This document shows, piece by piece, positions 22,882 to 34,489 of a stretch of 64,000 bases of DNA. Position 1 is the stretch's first letter, and every line of letters begins with the position of its first letter. Position numbers and translations under genes: made by a program. The stretch is from positions 920,164 through 984,163 of the forward strand of contig NZ_CP063356.1 in assembly GCF_001866075.3 (NCBI RefSeq), written 5' to 3'. Below the pieces are notes generated by a model. That model was not told where the DNA came from. It ran no database searches and worked only from the letters and a program-made list of their open reading frames with translations. The stretch comes from Anaerobacillus isosaccharinicus. GTDB lineage: Bacteria > Bacillota > Bacilli > Bacillales > Anaerobacillaceae.

Positions 22882-23763
22882 TTAATGCCCCTTCCCCTTA
22901 TGAATATCTCGATGTGTGATAAACGTTTTAAAGTCAGCTGAATATTTTTTCCCAAAGTATTCAGCAAGGGTCACAGAACGGTGTTTTCCACCTGTACAAC
23001 CAATTCCGATGACAACTTGACTTTTTCCCTCTCGTTTATAGTGGGGTAAAATATATAACAATAAGTCATCTAGTTTTTCAATGAATTGCTGCGTTTCTGC
23101 CCACTTCAATACATATGACGATACTTCTTCTTCTAATCCTGTTTTTGGTCTCATATGGTCGATATAATGAGGGTTAGGTAAAAACCGAACATCAAACACA
23201 AGGTCTGCGTCAATCGGCATCCCATATTTAAAACCAAAAGACATCACATTCACTGAAAAAGAATGTTGCTCAGCAGCGGAAAAACGTTCAATAAGTTTTT
23301 CTCGTAACTGAAGCGGTTTTAAATCAGTTGTATCAATGATTTGTTGCGCCTGCCCTTTAATCTCCTCTAACATTTCTCGTTCTAGCTGAATCCCTTCTAA
23401 TGGGAGACCTCTAGGTGCTAGCGGATGGGATCGGCGCGTTTCTTTATAGCGCTGCACTAACTTGCTATCCTTTGCATCTAAAAAGATAATTTGTGCTTTT
23501 ACATCAGCAGCTGTTCCTAAATAATCGATTGATTGAAAAAGATGATCAAAAAACTCTCGGCCACGTAAATCAATAACTAATGCTACTTTATTCATTTTAT
23601 CGCCAGAGCTTTCAATAAGTTCAATGAACTTTGGAATTAACGCTGGCGGGAGATTATCAACACAGAAGAAGCCCAAATCTTCAAAGCTCTGTACAGCAAC
23701 CGTTTTCCCTGCACCTGACATCCCCGTAATAATTACAACTTGCATATCCTTTTTGGCTGACAT
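22882..23763 (-). CDS. rapZ: RNase adapter / nucleotide-binding protein RapZ (YvcJ)
   Basis: A 293-residue P-loop protein. Walker A is GMSGAGKT (14-21) and the C-terminal domain has [20 protein letters not shown] and [14 protein letters not shown]. In B. subtilis YvcJ hydrolyses nucleotides and affects competence. In E. coli RapZ guides RNase E to GlmZ. It is upstream of yvcK without a gap. Confidence 0.96.
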   Translation of the reverse strand: MSAKKDMQVVIITGMSGAGKTVAVQSFEDLGFFCVDNLPPALIPKFIELIESSGDKMNKVALVIDLRGREFFDHLFQSIDYLGTAADVKAQIIFLDAKDSKLVQRYKETRRSHPLAPRGLPLEGIQLEREMLEEIKGQAQQIIDTTDLKPLQLREKLIERFSAAEQHSFSVNVMSFGFKYGMPIDADLVFDVRFLPNPHYIDHMRPKTGLEEEVSSYVLKWAETQQFIEKLDDLLLYILPHYKREGKSQVVIGIGCTGGKHRSVTLAEYFGKKYSADFKTFITHRDIHKGKGH

Positions 23764-23785
23764 GATAGCTTCTCCCTTCTTTTTT

Positions 23786-23862
23786 AATGTAGAATTATTG
23801 AAAGCAAAAGCTTCGCAGCAAGGGCTTTCAGCACTCTAAACTTTACACTCTAAACTCTAAAC
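23786..23862. repeat. Family A heptad palindrome (rapZ/Nudix)
   Basis: A short left arm AATGTAGAATTATTG, a centre AAAGCTTCGCAGC, and right arm heptamers ACTCTAAACTTTACACTC of the other type. Left and right arms belong to different types, so they pair poorly. Confidence 0.65.
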
Positions 23863-24327
23863 TTATTTTCTAACCGGATCTAACTGGTACGACAAGAGCT
23901 CAAAGTCTTCGGTGTAGTAGAAGGTTCCATAAATGGTTTCGTTTGAGTGGAGTATGTGGTTAAAGATAAACACATCGCCTGGTGCCATCGGTAAGTTTTT
24001 GACATCTTCTTGTTGTTGCCACTTAAGCTTACCTTCTGGGGAAACGGCTAACATCTCTCCTGATATTTCGGTCGCTAAAAAGGTAAACATCATCCACTCA
24101 TTAAGAACTTTTGCTCCATCTTTAATCACTATTGTAAAAACACCTTTGATTTCAGGGTTTTGAATTTCTAAACCTGTTTCTTCGCGATATTCCCGTGTTA
24201 CAGCCTCTTTGATCGATTCTCCGCTTTCCATCTTTCCACCAGGAGCTACCCACCATCCTCTAGAAGGCTTTTGCAACAATAAGACTTGCCGGTCTTTTTT
24301 TACGATACAATTGGTTATCCTTTGCAA
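23863..24327 (-). CDS. Nudix hydrolase, YvcI/MutT family
   Basis: The likely start is TTG 24327 behind GAGGTG, giving 154 residues beginning MQRITNCIV, like B. subtilis YvcI. An upstream ATG at 24375 would add 16 hydrophobic residues without a good ribosome site. The Nudix box runs from GGKMESGESIKEAV through REYREETGLEI. It presumably hydrolyses a nucleoside diphosphate derivative. It heads the yvcI-rapZ-yvcK-whiA-crh cluster. Confidence 0.88.
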   Translation of the reverse strand: MQRITNCIVKKDRQVLLLQKPSRGWWVAPGGKMESGESIKEAVTREYREETGLEIQNPEIKGVFTIVIKDGAKVLNEWMMFTFLATEISGEMLAVSPEGKLKWQQQEDVKNLPMAPGDVFIFNHILHSNETIYGTFYYTEDFELLSYQLDPVRK

Positions 24328-24580
24328 AGTCCCCACCTCTGTACTAGTCTTTTTATAAATAAAAAAGAAACACAATTCCCTATTCTAATCATAGGAAATG
24401 GAGTAAACCTATACAATGTTTATATCTTCTATATAGTATACTATATTTTTTCTACAGGAACATTCCTAAAAAAATGGAACAGTTAGAATATGTGAAGTCA
24501 TTCGTTTACTATTATTACACAATACTTTTCACTAGCAAATTAATTACTGTTATAATTTAGGTAAATTAGACTTTTTTGAC

Positions 24581-24612
24581 AAAAAAAGAGCACGAATACC
24601 GTTCATTCGTGC
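24581..24612 (-). terminator. Terminator of trxB
   Basis: GCACGAAT and ATTCGTGC form an 8-bp stem, and the minus strand then reads CTCTTTTTTT. It lies about 145 bp past the trxB stop. The rest of 24376-24755 shows nothing else. Confidence 0.75.
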
Positions 24613-24755
24613 GACAAGAAAGTATATAAAAAAGGGGGTCAATTACTTAATCTTATAATACCCTTATTATATTTCAAAACTGTTACAACAGAATTAAAAC
24701 GGAGTAACGTTTTGTTAAAAATGTGTAATTTAAAACCTAAGTTCCAAATCACCCT

Positions 24756-26039
<1,284 letters not shown>

Positions 26040-26090
26040 AAAAAAAAGTACAAAGCATGCCCAATGTTCGTCGTTGGGAGTTACTTTGCA
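26040..26090 (-). terminator. Terminator after the TPR gene
   Basis: On the minus strand GCAAAGTAACTCCCAA pairs imperfectly with TTGGGCATGCTTTG and is followed by TACTTTTTTTT. It lies about 50 bp past the gene. Confidence 0.65.
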
Positions 26091-26139
26091 CAGGCAAGGT
26101 GAACCAATTATATTTTTTGCTATTTTAAAGGTAATTATT

Positions 26140-27180
26140 CTACCACTCTGCGCGATTACTACAGTAGTTATAGGTAGGTTTAATCTCATTTCCTTTTTGG
26201 ATGTAATGCAGGTTCGACATCGCATCATCATTACCAAGTGTGGCAAGCTTTTTCCAAAGGGTTACAGCTTTTTCAATACGACCTGTATAAAAGCTAGCGA
26301 CTGCTAAATGATAGTTAAATTTAGGGAAATCACCGTATCCTTTTCGATGAAGTCTTTCTAAGCCGAGATAGGCTTGTTCATGCTCGCCAACTTTTCCAAA
26401 CGAGATGGCTAAGCTATAACAATGTTCATAGTCGATACTAAAAACATTTTTTAAGCCTTTGGCAAGTGTTTCTGCCTTTTCGACCTCCCCTGTTTCAAAA
26501 AGATAAGTCATCAAATAACAGCGAGCCATCACATTATCTTCTTTTTGTAAAACAGTACGAAGAATATCAATCGCTTTTTTTGCTTGGCCATTTAAATAAT
26601 TGGCTTCCGCTAGGCGAATATGGGCCATCCAATATTCCGGCTTTTCTTTTAACAACTCAGTAAAGTATAAAATGGCTTTATCGTAATTTTCTTTTTTAAG
26701 CTCACTTGACGCTAGCTCATATCGGATTAAGAATGTCTCCGCTTCGGCAAATAAATCATCCTCTTCTTGCAATAGCTCTAAAAGGTCCTCAATATCTTCT
26801 AAAAATTCACCATCTGGATCTTTATCAATATAGAGAAGAGCTTCTTTTCTCGCATGTTCAAACAAACCGAGATTCGCATAATTATTAGCTAAGAAAAAAT
26901 GACATTCAGGCAAATCATCACCTAAATTATTATCTATTATTTTTATTAAACAATCATTTGAGCAGTGAATATCACCTAAATCAGCAAGAATTATCGCCAA
27001 TTGGCACTGAAAAGCTGGCTCCATAGGCTCTAATTCCACAGCACGCTCAAGATATCGTTTTGCTTTAGTTAAATTTTTGTCGCGATAAGCCTCTATTCCT
27101 TTATTGTAGAAATAAGCTCCATCTTGAAGATTAGAGTACACTAACCCCATTGCTTTAATTTTTTCTATTTGTTTACTCAT
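26140..27180 (-). CDS. TPR-repeat protein (YvcD-like)
   Basis: The start is ATG 27180 behind GGGAGG, giving MSKQIEKIKAMG and 346 residues. At least six tetratricopeptide-like helix pairs are visible (for example AYRDKNLTKAKRYLERAVEL and ALQ/ILYFTELLKEKPEYWMAHI). There is no signal peptide or enzyme motif. It occupies the place of B. subtilis yvcD next to trxB and the his operon. A scaffold role is typical of the family. The partner is unknown. Confidence 0.85.
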   Translation of the reverse strand: MSKQIEKIKAMGLVYSNLQDGAYFYNKGIEAYRDKNLTKAKRYLERAVELEPMEPAFQCQLAIILADLGDIHCSNDCLIKIIDNNLGDDLPECHFFLANNYANLGLFEHARKEALLYIDKDPDGEFLEDIEDLLELLQEEDDLFAEAETFLIRYELASSELKKENYDKAILYFTELLKEKPEYWMAHIRLAEANYLNGQAKKAIDILRTVLQKEDNVMARCYLMTYLFETGEVEKAETLAKGLKNVFSIDYEHCYSLAISFGKVGEHEQAYLGLERLHRKGYGDFPKFNYHLAVASFYTGRIEKAVTLWKKLATLGNDDAMSNLHYIQKGNEIKPTYNYCSNRAEW

Positions 27181-27307
27181 TTCTACCTCCCATTCAATCA
27201 TAGTATACTCGCGTAAGTATATCACTTTTTGGATGGTTTGTTAATGTTAAATGTCGTGAAAAATGATATGAAAGCATTTGTAAAAATTCGATTGCTATTT
27301 ATAATCC

Positions 27308-27491
27308 TAACGGACATACGTTCCGTTATTTTAAAAAAATATGATGATTTAAATTTTTATCGGACATATGTTCCGTTATTTTCCAAAAACAGGCGGGAAA
27401 AGCAGCCAAAACTAACTAATAGCGGAACGTATGTCCGATAATATTAAAAAGATTTGTATTTCGGCGAAATAACGGAACTGAAGTCCGATAA
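27308..27491. repeat. Family D cluster: four GGACA/TCCGTTA units in 2+2 inverted layout
   Basis: Units start near 27308, 27359, 27419 and 27467. The first two read CGGACATAYGTTCCGTTA. The last two read the reverse complement sense, CGGAACGTATGTCCG and CGGAACTGAAGTCCG. Spacing is 48-60 bp. The same four-unit layout occurs at 38267-38447. Confidence 0.75.
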
Positions 27492-27510
27492 CACGAAACT
27501 TCAAAAAAAT

Positions 27511-27575
27511 AGAGTGTAGCGCTTGGTTGTTGCAAGCACTCGAGGCCCACACAACTCCAAACTCTACACTCTTTA
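27511..27575. repeat. Family A remnant or short variant (before hisIE stop)
   Basis: AGAGTGTAGCGCTTG at the left and CCAAACTCTACACTC at the right resemble single-heptamer arms around GTTGCAAGCACTCGAGG. It could double as a transcription end signal for the his operon. Confidence 0.5.
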
Positions 27576-27579
27576 GCGC

Positions 27580-28203
27580 TTATTTACTATGTCTTTCTTT
27601 CAACGTGTTCAAGACGTCATCTAGTGGGAGCTTTTGCTCGCGGAGGACAACGAGGAGATGGAACAACAGATCGGCAACTTCCCAACGCAGTTCTTCTGGA
27701 TCACGATTTTTAGCAGCGATAATCACTTCGCCTGCTTCTTCGCCAATTTTCTTTAGCATTTTATCAAGGCCATGTTCAAATAAATAGGTTGTATAAGAGC
27801 CTTCTGGGCGCTCAGCTGCACGCTTGGCAATCGTTTCTTCTAGAACATTTATTATCGCAAAGCGATCATTGCTTTGACTAGGTGTTTCATTGTTTAGTAG
27901 TGAATCACTAAAGCAACTATAGCTACCTTTATGGCAGGCTGGCCCTGCAGGATTGACAAGAACGACTAGGGCATCTTGGTCACAATCATAACGAATATCG
28001 ACGACTTGCTGTGTGTTTCCTGAGGTCGCACCTTTATGCCAAAGCTCTTGGCGCGAGCGGCTATAAAACCATGTTTCTTTCGTTTCAATCGTCTTTTGCA
28101 ATGACTCTTCATTCATATACGCCACTGTTAGCACTTCTTTACTCATCGCATCTTGGACAACCGCAGGGATCAGTTTTTTTTCATCAAACTTAACTTTTAC
28201 CAT
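27580..28203 (-). CDS. hisI: Bifunctional phosphoribosyl-AMP cyclohydrolase / phosphoribosyl-ATP pyrophosphatase
   Basis: A 207-residue HisI-HisE fusion. HisI occupies about 1-110 with [17 protein letters not shown], the HKGATSGN loop and the zinc-site region [11 protein letters not shown]. HisE occupies about 115-207 with [20 protein letters not shown]. It performs the second and third steps of histidine synthesis. It is the last gene of the operon and overlaps hisF by 1 bp. Confidence 0.96.
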   Translation of the reverse strand: MVKVKFDEKKLIPAVVQDAMSKEVLTVAYMNEESLQKTIETKETWFYSRSRQELWHKGATSGNTQQVVDIRYDCDQDALVVLVNPAGPACHKGSYSCFSDSLLNNETPSQSNDRFAIINVLEETIAKRAAERPEGSYTTYLFEHGLDKMLKKIGEEAGEVIIAAKNRDPEELRWEVADLLFHLLVVLREQKLPLDDVLNTLKERHSK

Positions 28204-28961
28204 TAGCGAACCTCAACCCCTTTCTGTTTTAAAAAGCTTTTCACTTCCGCGACAGATGTTTCTTTATAGTGAAAAATTGAAGCTGCTAATGCTGCATCAG
28301 CTTTTGCTTCTTTAAATACTGGGTCAAAATCTTCTTTTGAACCAGCTCCACCTGAAGCAATCACGGGAACGGTCACCGCTTCCCCAACAGCTTTCGTTAA
28401 AGGAAGGTCAAACCCCTTCTTTTCACCGTCTTGATCCATACTTGTTAAGAGGATCTCTCCAGCACCACGTTTCACTGCTTCTTTCGCCCAAGCGATGACT
28501 TCCCACTCTGTTGGCTTTCGACCGCCGTGTGTGAAGACACGCCATGATCGAAGCGCTTCGTCGTATTTCGCATCAATCGCCACTACGATACATTGCGACC
28601 CGAAAAAGTCAGCGCCTTCTGTAATCAGTTCAGGGCGAAGCACAGCTGCAGTGTTTAACGAAACTTTATCTGCTCCTGCTCGTAAAATTCGTTTCATATC
28701 AGCGAGCGAGTTAATCCCGCCCCCAACCGTAAAAGGGATCGCCAATTGTCCTGCGACTTGCTCAACAACATCCACCATTGTTTCACGACCTTCGTGTGAA
28801 GCAGAAATATCTAAAAAGACAAGCTCATCAGCACCTTGCTGATCGTAAAAAGCGGCAAGCTCGACAGGATCGCCAGCGTCACGTAAATTCACAAATTGTA
28901 TACCTTTAACAACACGACCTTCTTTTACATCTAAGCAAGGAATAATCCGTTTAGCCAACAT
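28203..28961 (-). CDS. hisF: Imidazole glycerol phosphate synthase cyclase subunit
   Basis: The start is ATG 28961 ([20 protein letters not shown]), giving 252 residues. The TIM barrel has catalytic Asp residues in PCLDVKEG and [12 protein letters not shown]. It forms IGP and AICAR from PRFAR and ammonia supplied by HisH. It overlaps hisA by 11 bp. Confidence 0.97.
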   Translation of the reverse strand: MLAKRIIPCLDVKEGRVVKGIQFVNLRDAGDPVELAAFYDQQGADELVFLDISASHEGRETMVDVVEQVAGQLAIPFTVGGGINSLADMKRILRAGADKVSLNTAAVLRPELITEGADFFGSQCIVVAIDAKYDEALRSWRVFTHGGRKPTEWEVIAWAKEAVKRGAGEILLTSMDQDGEKKGFDLPLTKAVGEAVTVPVIASGGAGSKEDFDPVFKEAKADAALAASIFHYKETSVAEVKSFLKQKGVEVR

Positions 28962-29694
28962 TGGCAGCACCCCGTTCCAATGCTTCTTCAAGTGTAAACT
29001 GATTTGTATAAAGAGCTTTACCGGTTATCGCGCCGCCAATGCCATCTTTTTCAAATTGTTTTAATTCAGTAATGTCATCTAGTGAACTAACACCACCAGA
29101 AGCGATTACTTCTTTTCCAGTCGCACGCGCCAAAGCTGCGATCGCTTCTGTGTTCGGCCCTGACAACATACCATCACGGGAAATATCCGTAAAAATAAAT
29201 ACTTCGGCGCCATGACTAGCTAATTCAATCCCCAATGCTTCTGCGGTCACTTTGGATGTTTCAAGCCAGCCTTCTGTCGCCACGTAGCCATCTCGTGCAT
29301 CGATCCCAATCGCGATTTTTTCAGCGTATTGCTTTAACATTGCCTTAACAAACTCAGGATCTTTTATCGCAGAGCTTCCTAGAATCACACGATCAACGCC
29401 ATTGTCTAAATACGCTGCTACATCTTCAGGCGTACGGATGCCACCGCCTACTTGCACTTTCACGTTTAGTTCTTTTGCAATCGCAATCACATGCTCATGA
29501 TTAACACGGTGTCCGGCTTTAGCACCATCTAAATCTACTGTATGGATCCACTCGGCACCAGCCTCTGCAAATCGTTTTGCCATATCTAACGGCGAATTGC
29601 CATAAACCGTCTCTTGATCATAATCACCTTGAATGAGGCGAACACAATTGCCATCGCGAATATCAATTGCTGGATAAATAATAAATTTACTCAT
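28951..29694 (-). CDS. hisA: ProFAR isomerase
   Basis: The start is ATG 29694 ([20 protein letters not shown]), giving 247 residues. It is a TIM barrel with catalytic Asp in PAIDIRDG and FTDISRDGM. It isomerises ProFAR to PRFAR. It overlaps hisH by 8 bp. Confidence 0.97.
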   Translation of the reverse strand: MSKFIIYPAIDIRDGNCVRLIQGDYDQETVYGNSPLDMAKRFAEAGAEWIHTVDLDGAKAGHRVNHEHVIAIAKELNVKVQVGGGIRTPEDVAAYLDNGVDRVILGSSAIKDPEFVKAMLKQYAEKIAIGIDARDGYVATEGWLETSKVTAEALGIELASHGAEVFIFTDISRDGMLSGPNTEAIAALARATGKEVIASGGVSSLDDITELKQFEKDGIGGAITGKALYTNQFTLEEALERGAANVG

Positions 29695-30334
29695 GAATTT
29701 TCGCCTCCTTCTCTTTTGTAACCATGCTTGCAAAGTTCTCAAGTAGCTTCATGCCAACACTACTGCTTTTTTCTGGATGAAATTGCGTTCCAAGGACATT
29801 ATTTTTACCAACAACCGCAGGAACGATCACGTCATAATCGCAGCTTGCTAGAAGTTCAGCTTTGTCCATTTCTTGAACGACATAGGAATGAACGAAGTAG
29901 ACGTGGCCTTCTTCGACCTGGTCGAGTAACGAATGTTCTTGATGAAATTGAAGGCGGTTCCAGCCCATATGAGGGACTTTATAGCGCTCGCCTGTTTCTG
30001 TTACTCCTTTAAAGCGACGGACCTTTCCTTTTAAAAGCGATAGTCCGGTTGTTTCGCCATTTTCTTCACTTTTATCAAACAGTAGTTGCATACCTAAACA
30101 AATTCCGAGTATCGGTTTTCCTAAACTTGCCCAGTTGGTTAAAAATTTATCTAAGTTCTCTTTTCGTAAAATTTCCATCGCATCTTTAAATGAGCCTACT
30201 CCAGGTAAAATTAACCCATCAGCTTTAGCTAGCTCGTCTTGTTTTTCGGAAATAAAATAGTCATAGTTCAATCTTTCTAGTGCTTTACTCACGCTATGAA
30301 GATTGCCCATTCCATAATCAACAATCCCGATCAT
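29687..30334 (-). CDS. hisH: Imidazole glycerol phosphate synthase glutaminase subunit
   Basis: A 215-residue class I glutamine amidotransferase. The catalytic Cys is in [11 protein letters not shown], and His and Glu are in [10 protein letters not shown]. It supplies ammonia to HisF. It starts directly at the hisB stop. Confidence 0.97.
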   Translation of the reverse strand: MIGIVDYGMGNLHSVSKALERLNYDYFISEKQDELAKADGLILPGVGSFKDAMEILRKENLDKFLTNWASLGKPILGICLGMQLLFDKSEENGETTGLSLLKGKVRRFKGVTETGERYKVPHMGWNRLQFHQEHSLLDQVEEGHVYFVHSYVVQEMDKAELLASCDYDVIVPAVVGKNNVLGTQFHPEKSSSVGMKLLENFASMVTKEKEAKIHE

Positions 30335-30922
30335 TTATAACATCCCTTTCGTTGAAGGCACACCTTTAATCCTTGGATCAACAGTTGTTGCTTCATCTAA
30401 AGCTCTTGCTAGCGCTTTAAAAATCGCCTCGATAATATGATGTGTATTTGTTCCATAATGAACGACGACATGGAGGTTCATCCGCGCTTCAAGGGCAAAT
30501 TTCCATAAAAATTCATGGACAAGCTCAGTATCGAACGTTCCCACTTTCTCACTTGGAAGTTCAGCACGAAATTCTAAATGAGGACGATTACTTAAATCAA
30601 CGACAACTTGAGCGAGAGTTTCATCCATTGGCACAAACGCACTGCCGTAACGCTTAATGCCTTTTTTATCCCCTAACGCATCTTTTAAAGCAATCCCTAA
30701 ACAAATTCCAATATCCTCTGTCGTGTGATGATCATCAATTTCCACATCACCACTGGCATCAATCGTTAAATCAAACACCCCATGCTTCGTCCAAAGATCA
30801 AGCATATGATTAAGAAACGGCACCGGCGTCTTAATATCCGCCTTCCCTTCCCCATCCACTTGCAGCTGCAACTTTATTTGCGTTTCATTCGTAATCCGTT
30901 CAATACTAGCCGATCTACTCAT
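30335..30922 (-). CDS. hisB: Imidazoleglycerol-phosphate dehydratase
   Basis: The start is ATG 30922 ([15 protein letters not shown]), giving 195 residues. An open frame extends upstream through the family A repeat, but that part is repeat-encoded and lacks a ribosome site. The metal motifs [11 protein letters not shown] and [11 protein letters not shown] are present. It dehydrates IGP to imidazole acetol phosphate. Confidence 0.97.
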   Translation of the reverse strand: MSRSASIERITNETQIKLQLQVDGEGKADIKTPVPFLNHMLDLWTKHGVFDLTIDASGDVEIDDHHTTEDIGICLGIALKDALGDKKGIKRYGSAFVPMDETLAQVVVDLSNRPHLEFRAELPSEKVGTFDTELVHEFLWKFALEARMNLHVVVHYGTNTHHIIEAIFKALARALDEATTVDPRIKGVPSTKGML

Positions 30923-30945
30923 TTTTATTCCTCCATTCGTTCTAT

Positions 30946-31040
30946 AATGTAAAATGTAGAATGTAGAATTTAGAATGAGAAAGTAAAGCTTCGAAGTCCA
31001 ACCCACACCATTCTGCATTTTACATTTTACATTCTACATT
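30946..31040. repeat. Family A heptad palindrome inside the his operon (hisB/hisD)
   Basis: AATGTAA-AATGTAG-AATGTAG-AATTTAG, a centre AAAGCTTCGAAGT, then CATTCTGCATTTTACATT and further TACATTY heptamers. Confidence 0.9.
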
Positions 31041-31069
31041 TACTTGAAAGCATTACCCACAAAGGTTTT

Positions 31070-31125
31070 TACATTTTGCATTTTACATTTTACATTCTAA
31101 ATTCTGCATTCTGCATTCTACATTA
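31070..31125. repeat. Extra half-element of family A (right arm only)
   Basis: Eight consecutive heptamers of the TACATTY type (TACATTTTGCATTTTACATT onward) with no left arm of their own. They could pair with the left arm of the copy at 30946. Confidence 0.8.
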
Positions 31126-31128
31126 ACC

Positions 31129-31187
31129 AAAAGTCCGCCTGAGGTGGACTTTTGGTTAAAAACGTCCACGAGTGGGGTCAGACCCCC
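31129..31187. repeat. Family C palindromic repeat at the hisD 3' end
   Basis: AAAAGTCCGCCTGAGGTGGA with CTTTT forms a hairpin. It is followed by ACGTCCACGAGT and GGGGTCAGACCCC, a variant of the GGTGTCTGACACC palindrome. It ends at the hisD stop codon. Confidence 0.75.
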
Positions 31188-32453
31188 TTATTTGAGACGC
31201 ACTTCTACTGCTCTGGCGTGGGCTTCGAGGCCTTCGAGGCGGGCGAGGGCGGCGATTTTTTCGGCATTTGCCATTAACGCTGTTTTGCTATATGAAATAA
31301 TGCTCGATTTCTTTGTAAAATCATCAACATTTAAAGGGCTTGAAAAGCGAGCTGTGCCGTTTGTTGGTAATACATGATTTGGTCCGGCGAAATAGTCGCC
31401 GACAGGCTCTGAGCTATATGGCCCTAAGAAAATTGCGCCGGCGTGGCGGATTTTCCCTAGTAATTGCATCGGCTCGGCTGTTAAAATCTCTAAATGCTCT
31501 GGTGCTAACTCGTTGACAACTGCCACCGCTTCTTCTAGATCTTTCGTTACGTAAATTGCACCGTAATCACGGATTGATGCTCCTGCAATCTCTTTACGAG
31601 GTAAAAGAGCTAGTTGTTTCTCTACTTCAGTAGCTACTGCTTCTGCTAGCCGCTCACAAGGCGTCACTAAGATCGCTGATGCTAAGGCATCGTGCTCTGC
31701 TTGCGATAATAGATCAGCAGCAATGTAGCGAGGGTTTGCCTCCTCATCTGCTAACACGACAATTTCGCTTGGTCCGGCAATCATATCAATATCAACGTGA
31801 CCATATACCGCTCGTTTTGCTAACGCTACATATATATTTCCTGGACCAACAATTTTGTCGACAGCCGGTACCGATTCAGTTCCGTACGCTAGCGCCGCCA
31901 CAGCCTGTGCCCCGCCCATTTTATAAATGTGTTCAACACCTAATTCATTGGCAGCAACTAACACACCTGCTGGGAGTGTACCATCTTTCCCCGGAGGCGA
32001 GACCATCACAATCTTACGGACTTCTGCTACTTGAGCTGGAATGACATTCATTAAAATCGAAGATGGATAAGCAGCTGTTCCGCCTGGCACATAAACGCCT
32101 ACTGAATCAAGAGCTGTAATCTTTTGTCCAAGAATGGTCCCATCTTCTTCTGTTGTCAGCCACGACTGACGTTTTTGGCGTTCATGGAAGCGGCGGATAT
32201 TTCCCATTGCCTCGCGAAGCGCAGCAAGTACTTTGTCATCAATATGTGCGTAGGCGGCTTCTAGCTCATCCTTTGTCACCTTAAAACTAGCCAATTCCGC
32301 GCCATCAAATTTTTCCGTAAAAAAGCGAATCGCTTCGTCACCTTCGCTTCTGACTTGCTCAATTATGGCTTCAACGACTTTTTGTTGTTCTTGTGTGCCT
32401 TGGTCGATTGTTCGTTTTAGTGATACTTTTTCGGTCACTTTTTCAATTCTCAT
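31188..32453 (-). CDS. hisD: Histidinol dehydrogenase
   Basis: A 421-residue NAD-dependent enzyme doing the last two steps of the pathway. The zinc and substrate motif [14 protein letters not shown], the [12 protein letters not shown] region and EHLEILT are present. It overlaps hisG by 4 bp. Confidence 0.97.
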   Translation of the reverse strand: MRIEKVTEKVSLKRTIDQGTQEQQKVVEAIIEQVRSEGDEAIRFFTEKFDGAELASFKVTKDELEAAYAHIDDKVLAALREAMGNIRRFHERQKRQSWLTTEEDGTILGQKITALDSVGVYVPGGTAAYPSSILMNVIPAQVAEVRKIVMVSPPGKDGTLPAGVLVAANELGVEHIYKMGGAQAVAALAYGTESVPAVDKIVGPGNIYVALAKRAVYGHVDIDMIAGPSEIVVLADEEANPRYIAADLLSQAEHDALASAILVTPCERLAEAVATEVEKQLALLPRKEIAGASIRDYGAIYVTKDLEEAVAVVNELAPEHLEILTAEPMQLLGKIRHAGAIFLGPYSSEPVGDYFAGPNHVLPTNGTARFSSPLNVDDFTKKSSIISYSKTALMANAEKIAALARLEGLEAHARAVEVRLK

Positions 32454-33082
32454 TGTTCTTCCCCCTCAATAACAGCCGCTAGTCGTTCGACGACGTCATC
32501 AATAATTACGTCTTTCATTCGATAACTAACTGGGTTCACGATTAGGCGAGACGTGATTGGAACGATTTTTTCGATTTCGACAAGGCCGTTGGCTTTTAAT
32601 GTTTGGCCTGTTGAAACAATATCAACGATGCGGTCTGCGAGTCCGATAAGCGGAGCCAGTTCAATGGAGCCGTTCAATTTGATAATCTCCACTTGCTCGC
32701 CCTGCTCACGGAAATAGCTAGCAGCTAGGTTAGGGTATTTAGATGCCACTTTCGGCGCGATATCATTATTTTTTTCATAGGTTGGGAGGGCAGCTACAGC
32801 CATGTAGCATTCGCTTATTTTTAAGTCTAGCACTTCATAAACGTCCCGCTCTTCTTCGATCATCGTATCTTTTCCGGCGACACCGATATCTGCAACACCG
32901 TGCTCAACGTATGTAGGAACATCCATTGGCTTTGCTAAAATAAAGCGCATACCAGCTTCAGGTACATCAATAATTAAGCGGCGATTGTCTTCAAATTCGG
33001 GGGGCAAATTATAGCCTGCTTTACGAAGGAGCTCAACTGCTTCTTCAAAAATACGTCCTTTTGGCATTGCTACTGTTAACAT
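32450..33082 (-). CDS. hisG: ATP phosphoribosyltransferase, short form
   Basis: At 210 residues this is the short HisG that lacks the C-terminal regulatory domain and needs HisZ. The motifs [15 protein letters not shown] and [16 protein letters not shown] are present. It catalyses the committed step of the pathway. hisZ is adjacent upstream. Confidence 0.97.
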   Translation of the reverse strand: MLTVAMPKGRIFEEAVELLRKAGYNLPPEFEDNRRLIIDVPEAGMRFILAKPMDVPTYVEHGVADIGVAGKDTMIEEERDVYEVLDLKISECYMAVAALPTYEKNNDIAPKVASKYPNLAASYFREQGEQVEIIKLNGSIELAPLIGLADRIVDIVSTGQTLKANGLVEIEKIVPITSRLIVNPVSYRMKDVIIDDVVERLAAVIEGEEQ

Positions 33083-34264
33083 CTACTTGTCCCCCTTTCC
33101 ATTTTTTCCGATACAATAAATGATCTCTTCATAGCCTTTTGAAAATTGGTCAACGTCCTTCACACCTGATAAGTCTTGCAGTACGACTGCTAAACCTTCT
33201 TGCCGTTTTTGTTGTGCCTGTTCAATGGCATCTTTTCGACGTTCATTGCTATAAATAATACATGTAATTGGATTTTGGTCTGCTTTTAATCCGAGCGCTT
33301 TGACGAGTAAATCTAGGCGAATCCCAAACCCTGTCGCAGGTGCTGGGCGGTTAAATTTCTGTAAAAGTTCATCATAGCGCCCTCCAGAGGCAATTGGCGT
33401 TCCTAGATTATCGCTATACGCTTCAAAAACTGGACCAGTATAATAGCTCATATGCATCACAAGATTTAAATCAAGTTTCACAAAATCTGTAATTCCGTAA
33501 CAATCAAGAACACCGATCAACTTCTCAAGTTCCTCAAGGGCTTTCTTTCCTTCTCCATTTGTTACAAGCTCTTTCGCATCTTCTAGTTTCGAAAAATCAC
33601 CACGAAGATTTAACAGCTGTAAGAGACGACTTTTATCAATCGAGGATAAGGATAGACTTTTCACATGTTGACGGTAGCCAACGTAATTTTTTTCATATAA
33701 AAAGCGACGGAGGACGTTTGCCCGCTCCTCGTTACCAACAACATCTAATAATAGGGCATTTACATAGCCGACGTGGCCAATTGCAATTTTAAAATGACCT
33801 AAGCCAACTTTTTTCAATGAAGCAATCATCAGGGCGATTACTTCTCCATCAGCACTGCTCGTTTCATCACCAATTAGCTCAATGCCGATTTGCTCAAATT
33901 CAGCTGGTCTGCCGCCTTCATCGTGCTGAGCACGAAATACATTGGCATCATAAGCAAGACGTAAGGGAACGCTGACATCTTTCAAACTAGATGCAGCAAG
34001 TCTTGCAATCGGTGCTGTCATGTCAGGACGTAAAACGAGAGTATTTCCTCGTTGATCTAATAGTTTAAACAACTGTTGGTCTAAAATGGCCGAAGCAACA
34101 CCAACTGTTTCATAATATTCTAATGTAGGTGTTTCAATCGATTGATAGCCCCACAGCTTTAACTCTTCTTTCATGTCTTGCCGGATTTGATTTTTCGCTT
34201 CATATAATTGAGGTAGCGTATCACGCATTCCAATTGGTTTTTCAAACATAAATGGCTTTGACAT
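33083..34264 (-). CDS. hisZ: ATP phosphoribosyltransferase regulatory subunit
   Basis: A 393-residue class II aminoacyl-tRNA-synthetase paralogue resembling HisRS. It has FEKPIGMRDTLPQLYEAK at the N-terminus, TLVLRPDMTAPIAR and GIELIGDE. HisZ confers feedback regulation on short HisG. It is the first gene of the operon. Confidence 0.95.
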   Translation of the reverse strand: MSKPFMFEKPIGMRDTLPQLYEAKNQIRQDMKEELKLWGYQSIETPTLEYYETVGVASAILDQQLFKLLDQRGNTLVLRPDMTAPIARLAASSLKDVSVPLRLAYDANVFRAQHDEGGRPAEFEQIGIELIGDETSSADGEVIALMIASLKKVGLGHFKIAIGHVGYVNALLLDVVGNEERANVLRRFLYEKNYVGYRQHVKSLSLSSIDKSRLLQLLNLRGDFSKLEDAKELVTNGEGKKALEELEKLIGVLDCYGITDFVKLDLNLVMHMSYYTGPVFEAYSDNLGTPIASGGRYDELLQKFNRPAPATGFGIRLDLLVKALGLKADQNPITCIIYSNERRKDAIEQAQQKRQEGLAVVLQDLSGVKDVDQFSKGYEEIIYCIGKNGKGDK

Positions 34265-34324
34265 CTCTCACACTCCGTTCGATTTTACTTTACCATGCTA
34301 ATACGATAAAGCATCATATGTAGT

Positions 34325-34353
34325 AGTCTACACTCCACCGAAAAAACCGTCAA
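34325..34353 (-). promoter_or_regulatory. Promoter of the histidine operon
   Basis: On the minus strand TTGACG (34353-34348) and TAGACT (34330-34325) are 17 bp apart, about 60 bp upstream of hisZ. No T-box or his leader peptide is visible between it and the start. Confidence 0.6.
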
Positions 34354-34489
34354 CCTTTTTGAGTTAATTATTTGTAATTTTTAGTATGTGTTATTTAGGA
34401 CAACTTCACAATTTATTGTTAATGACCTAAAATATTCAAAATTTTCTCATTTATAGTATACTAGACTTTAAGAAAATGGAGGTGTTTTT

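Noticed and set aside
30923-31018. N-terminally extended HisB starting at 31018
   Set aside because: The extra residues are read from the family A repeat, the ATG at 30922 has a ribosome site, and HisB normally begins at that point.
34265-34489. T-box or histidine leader upstream of hisZ
   Set aside because: No T-box AGGGTGGNACCGCG motif, His-codon run or terminator/antiterminator pair was seen; only a plain promoter.
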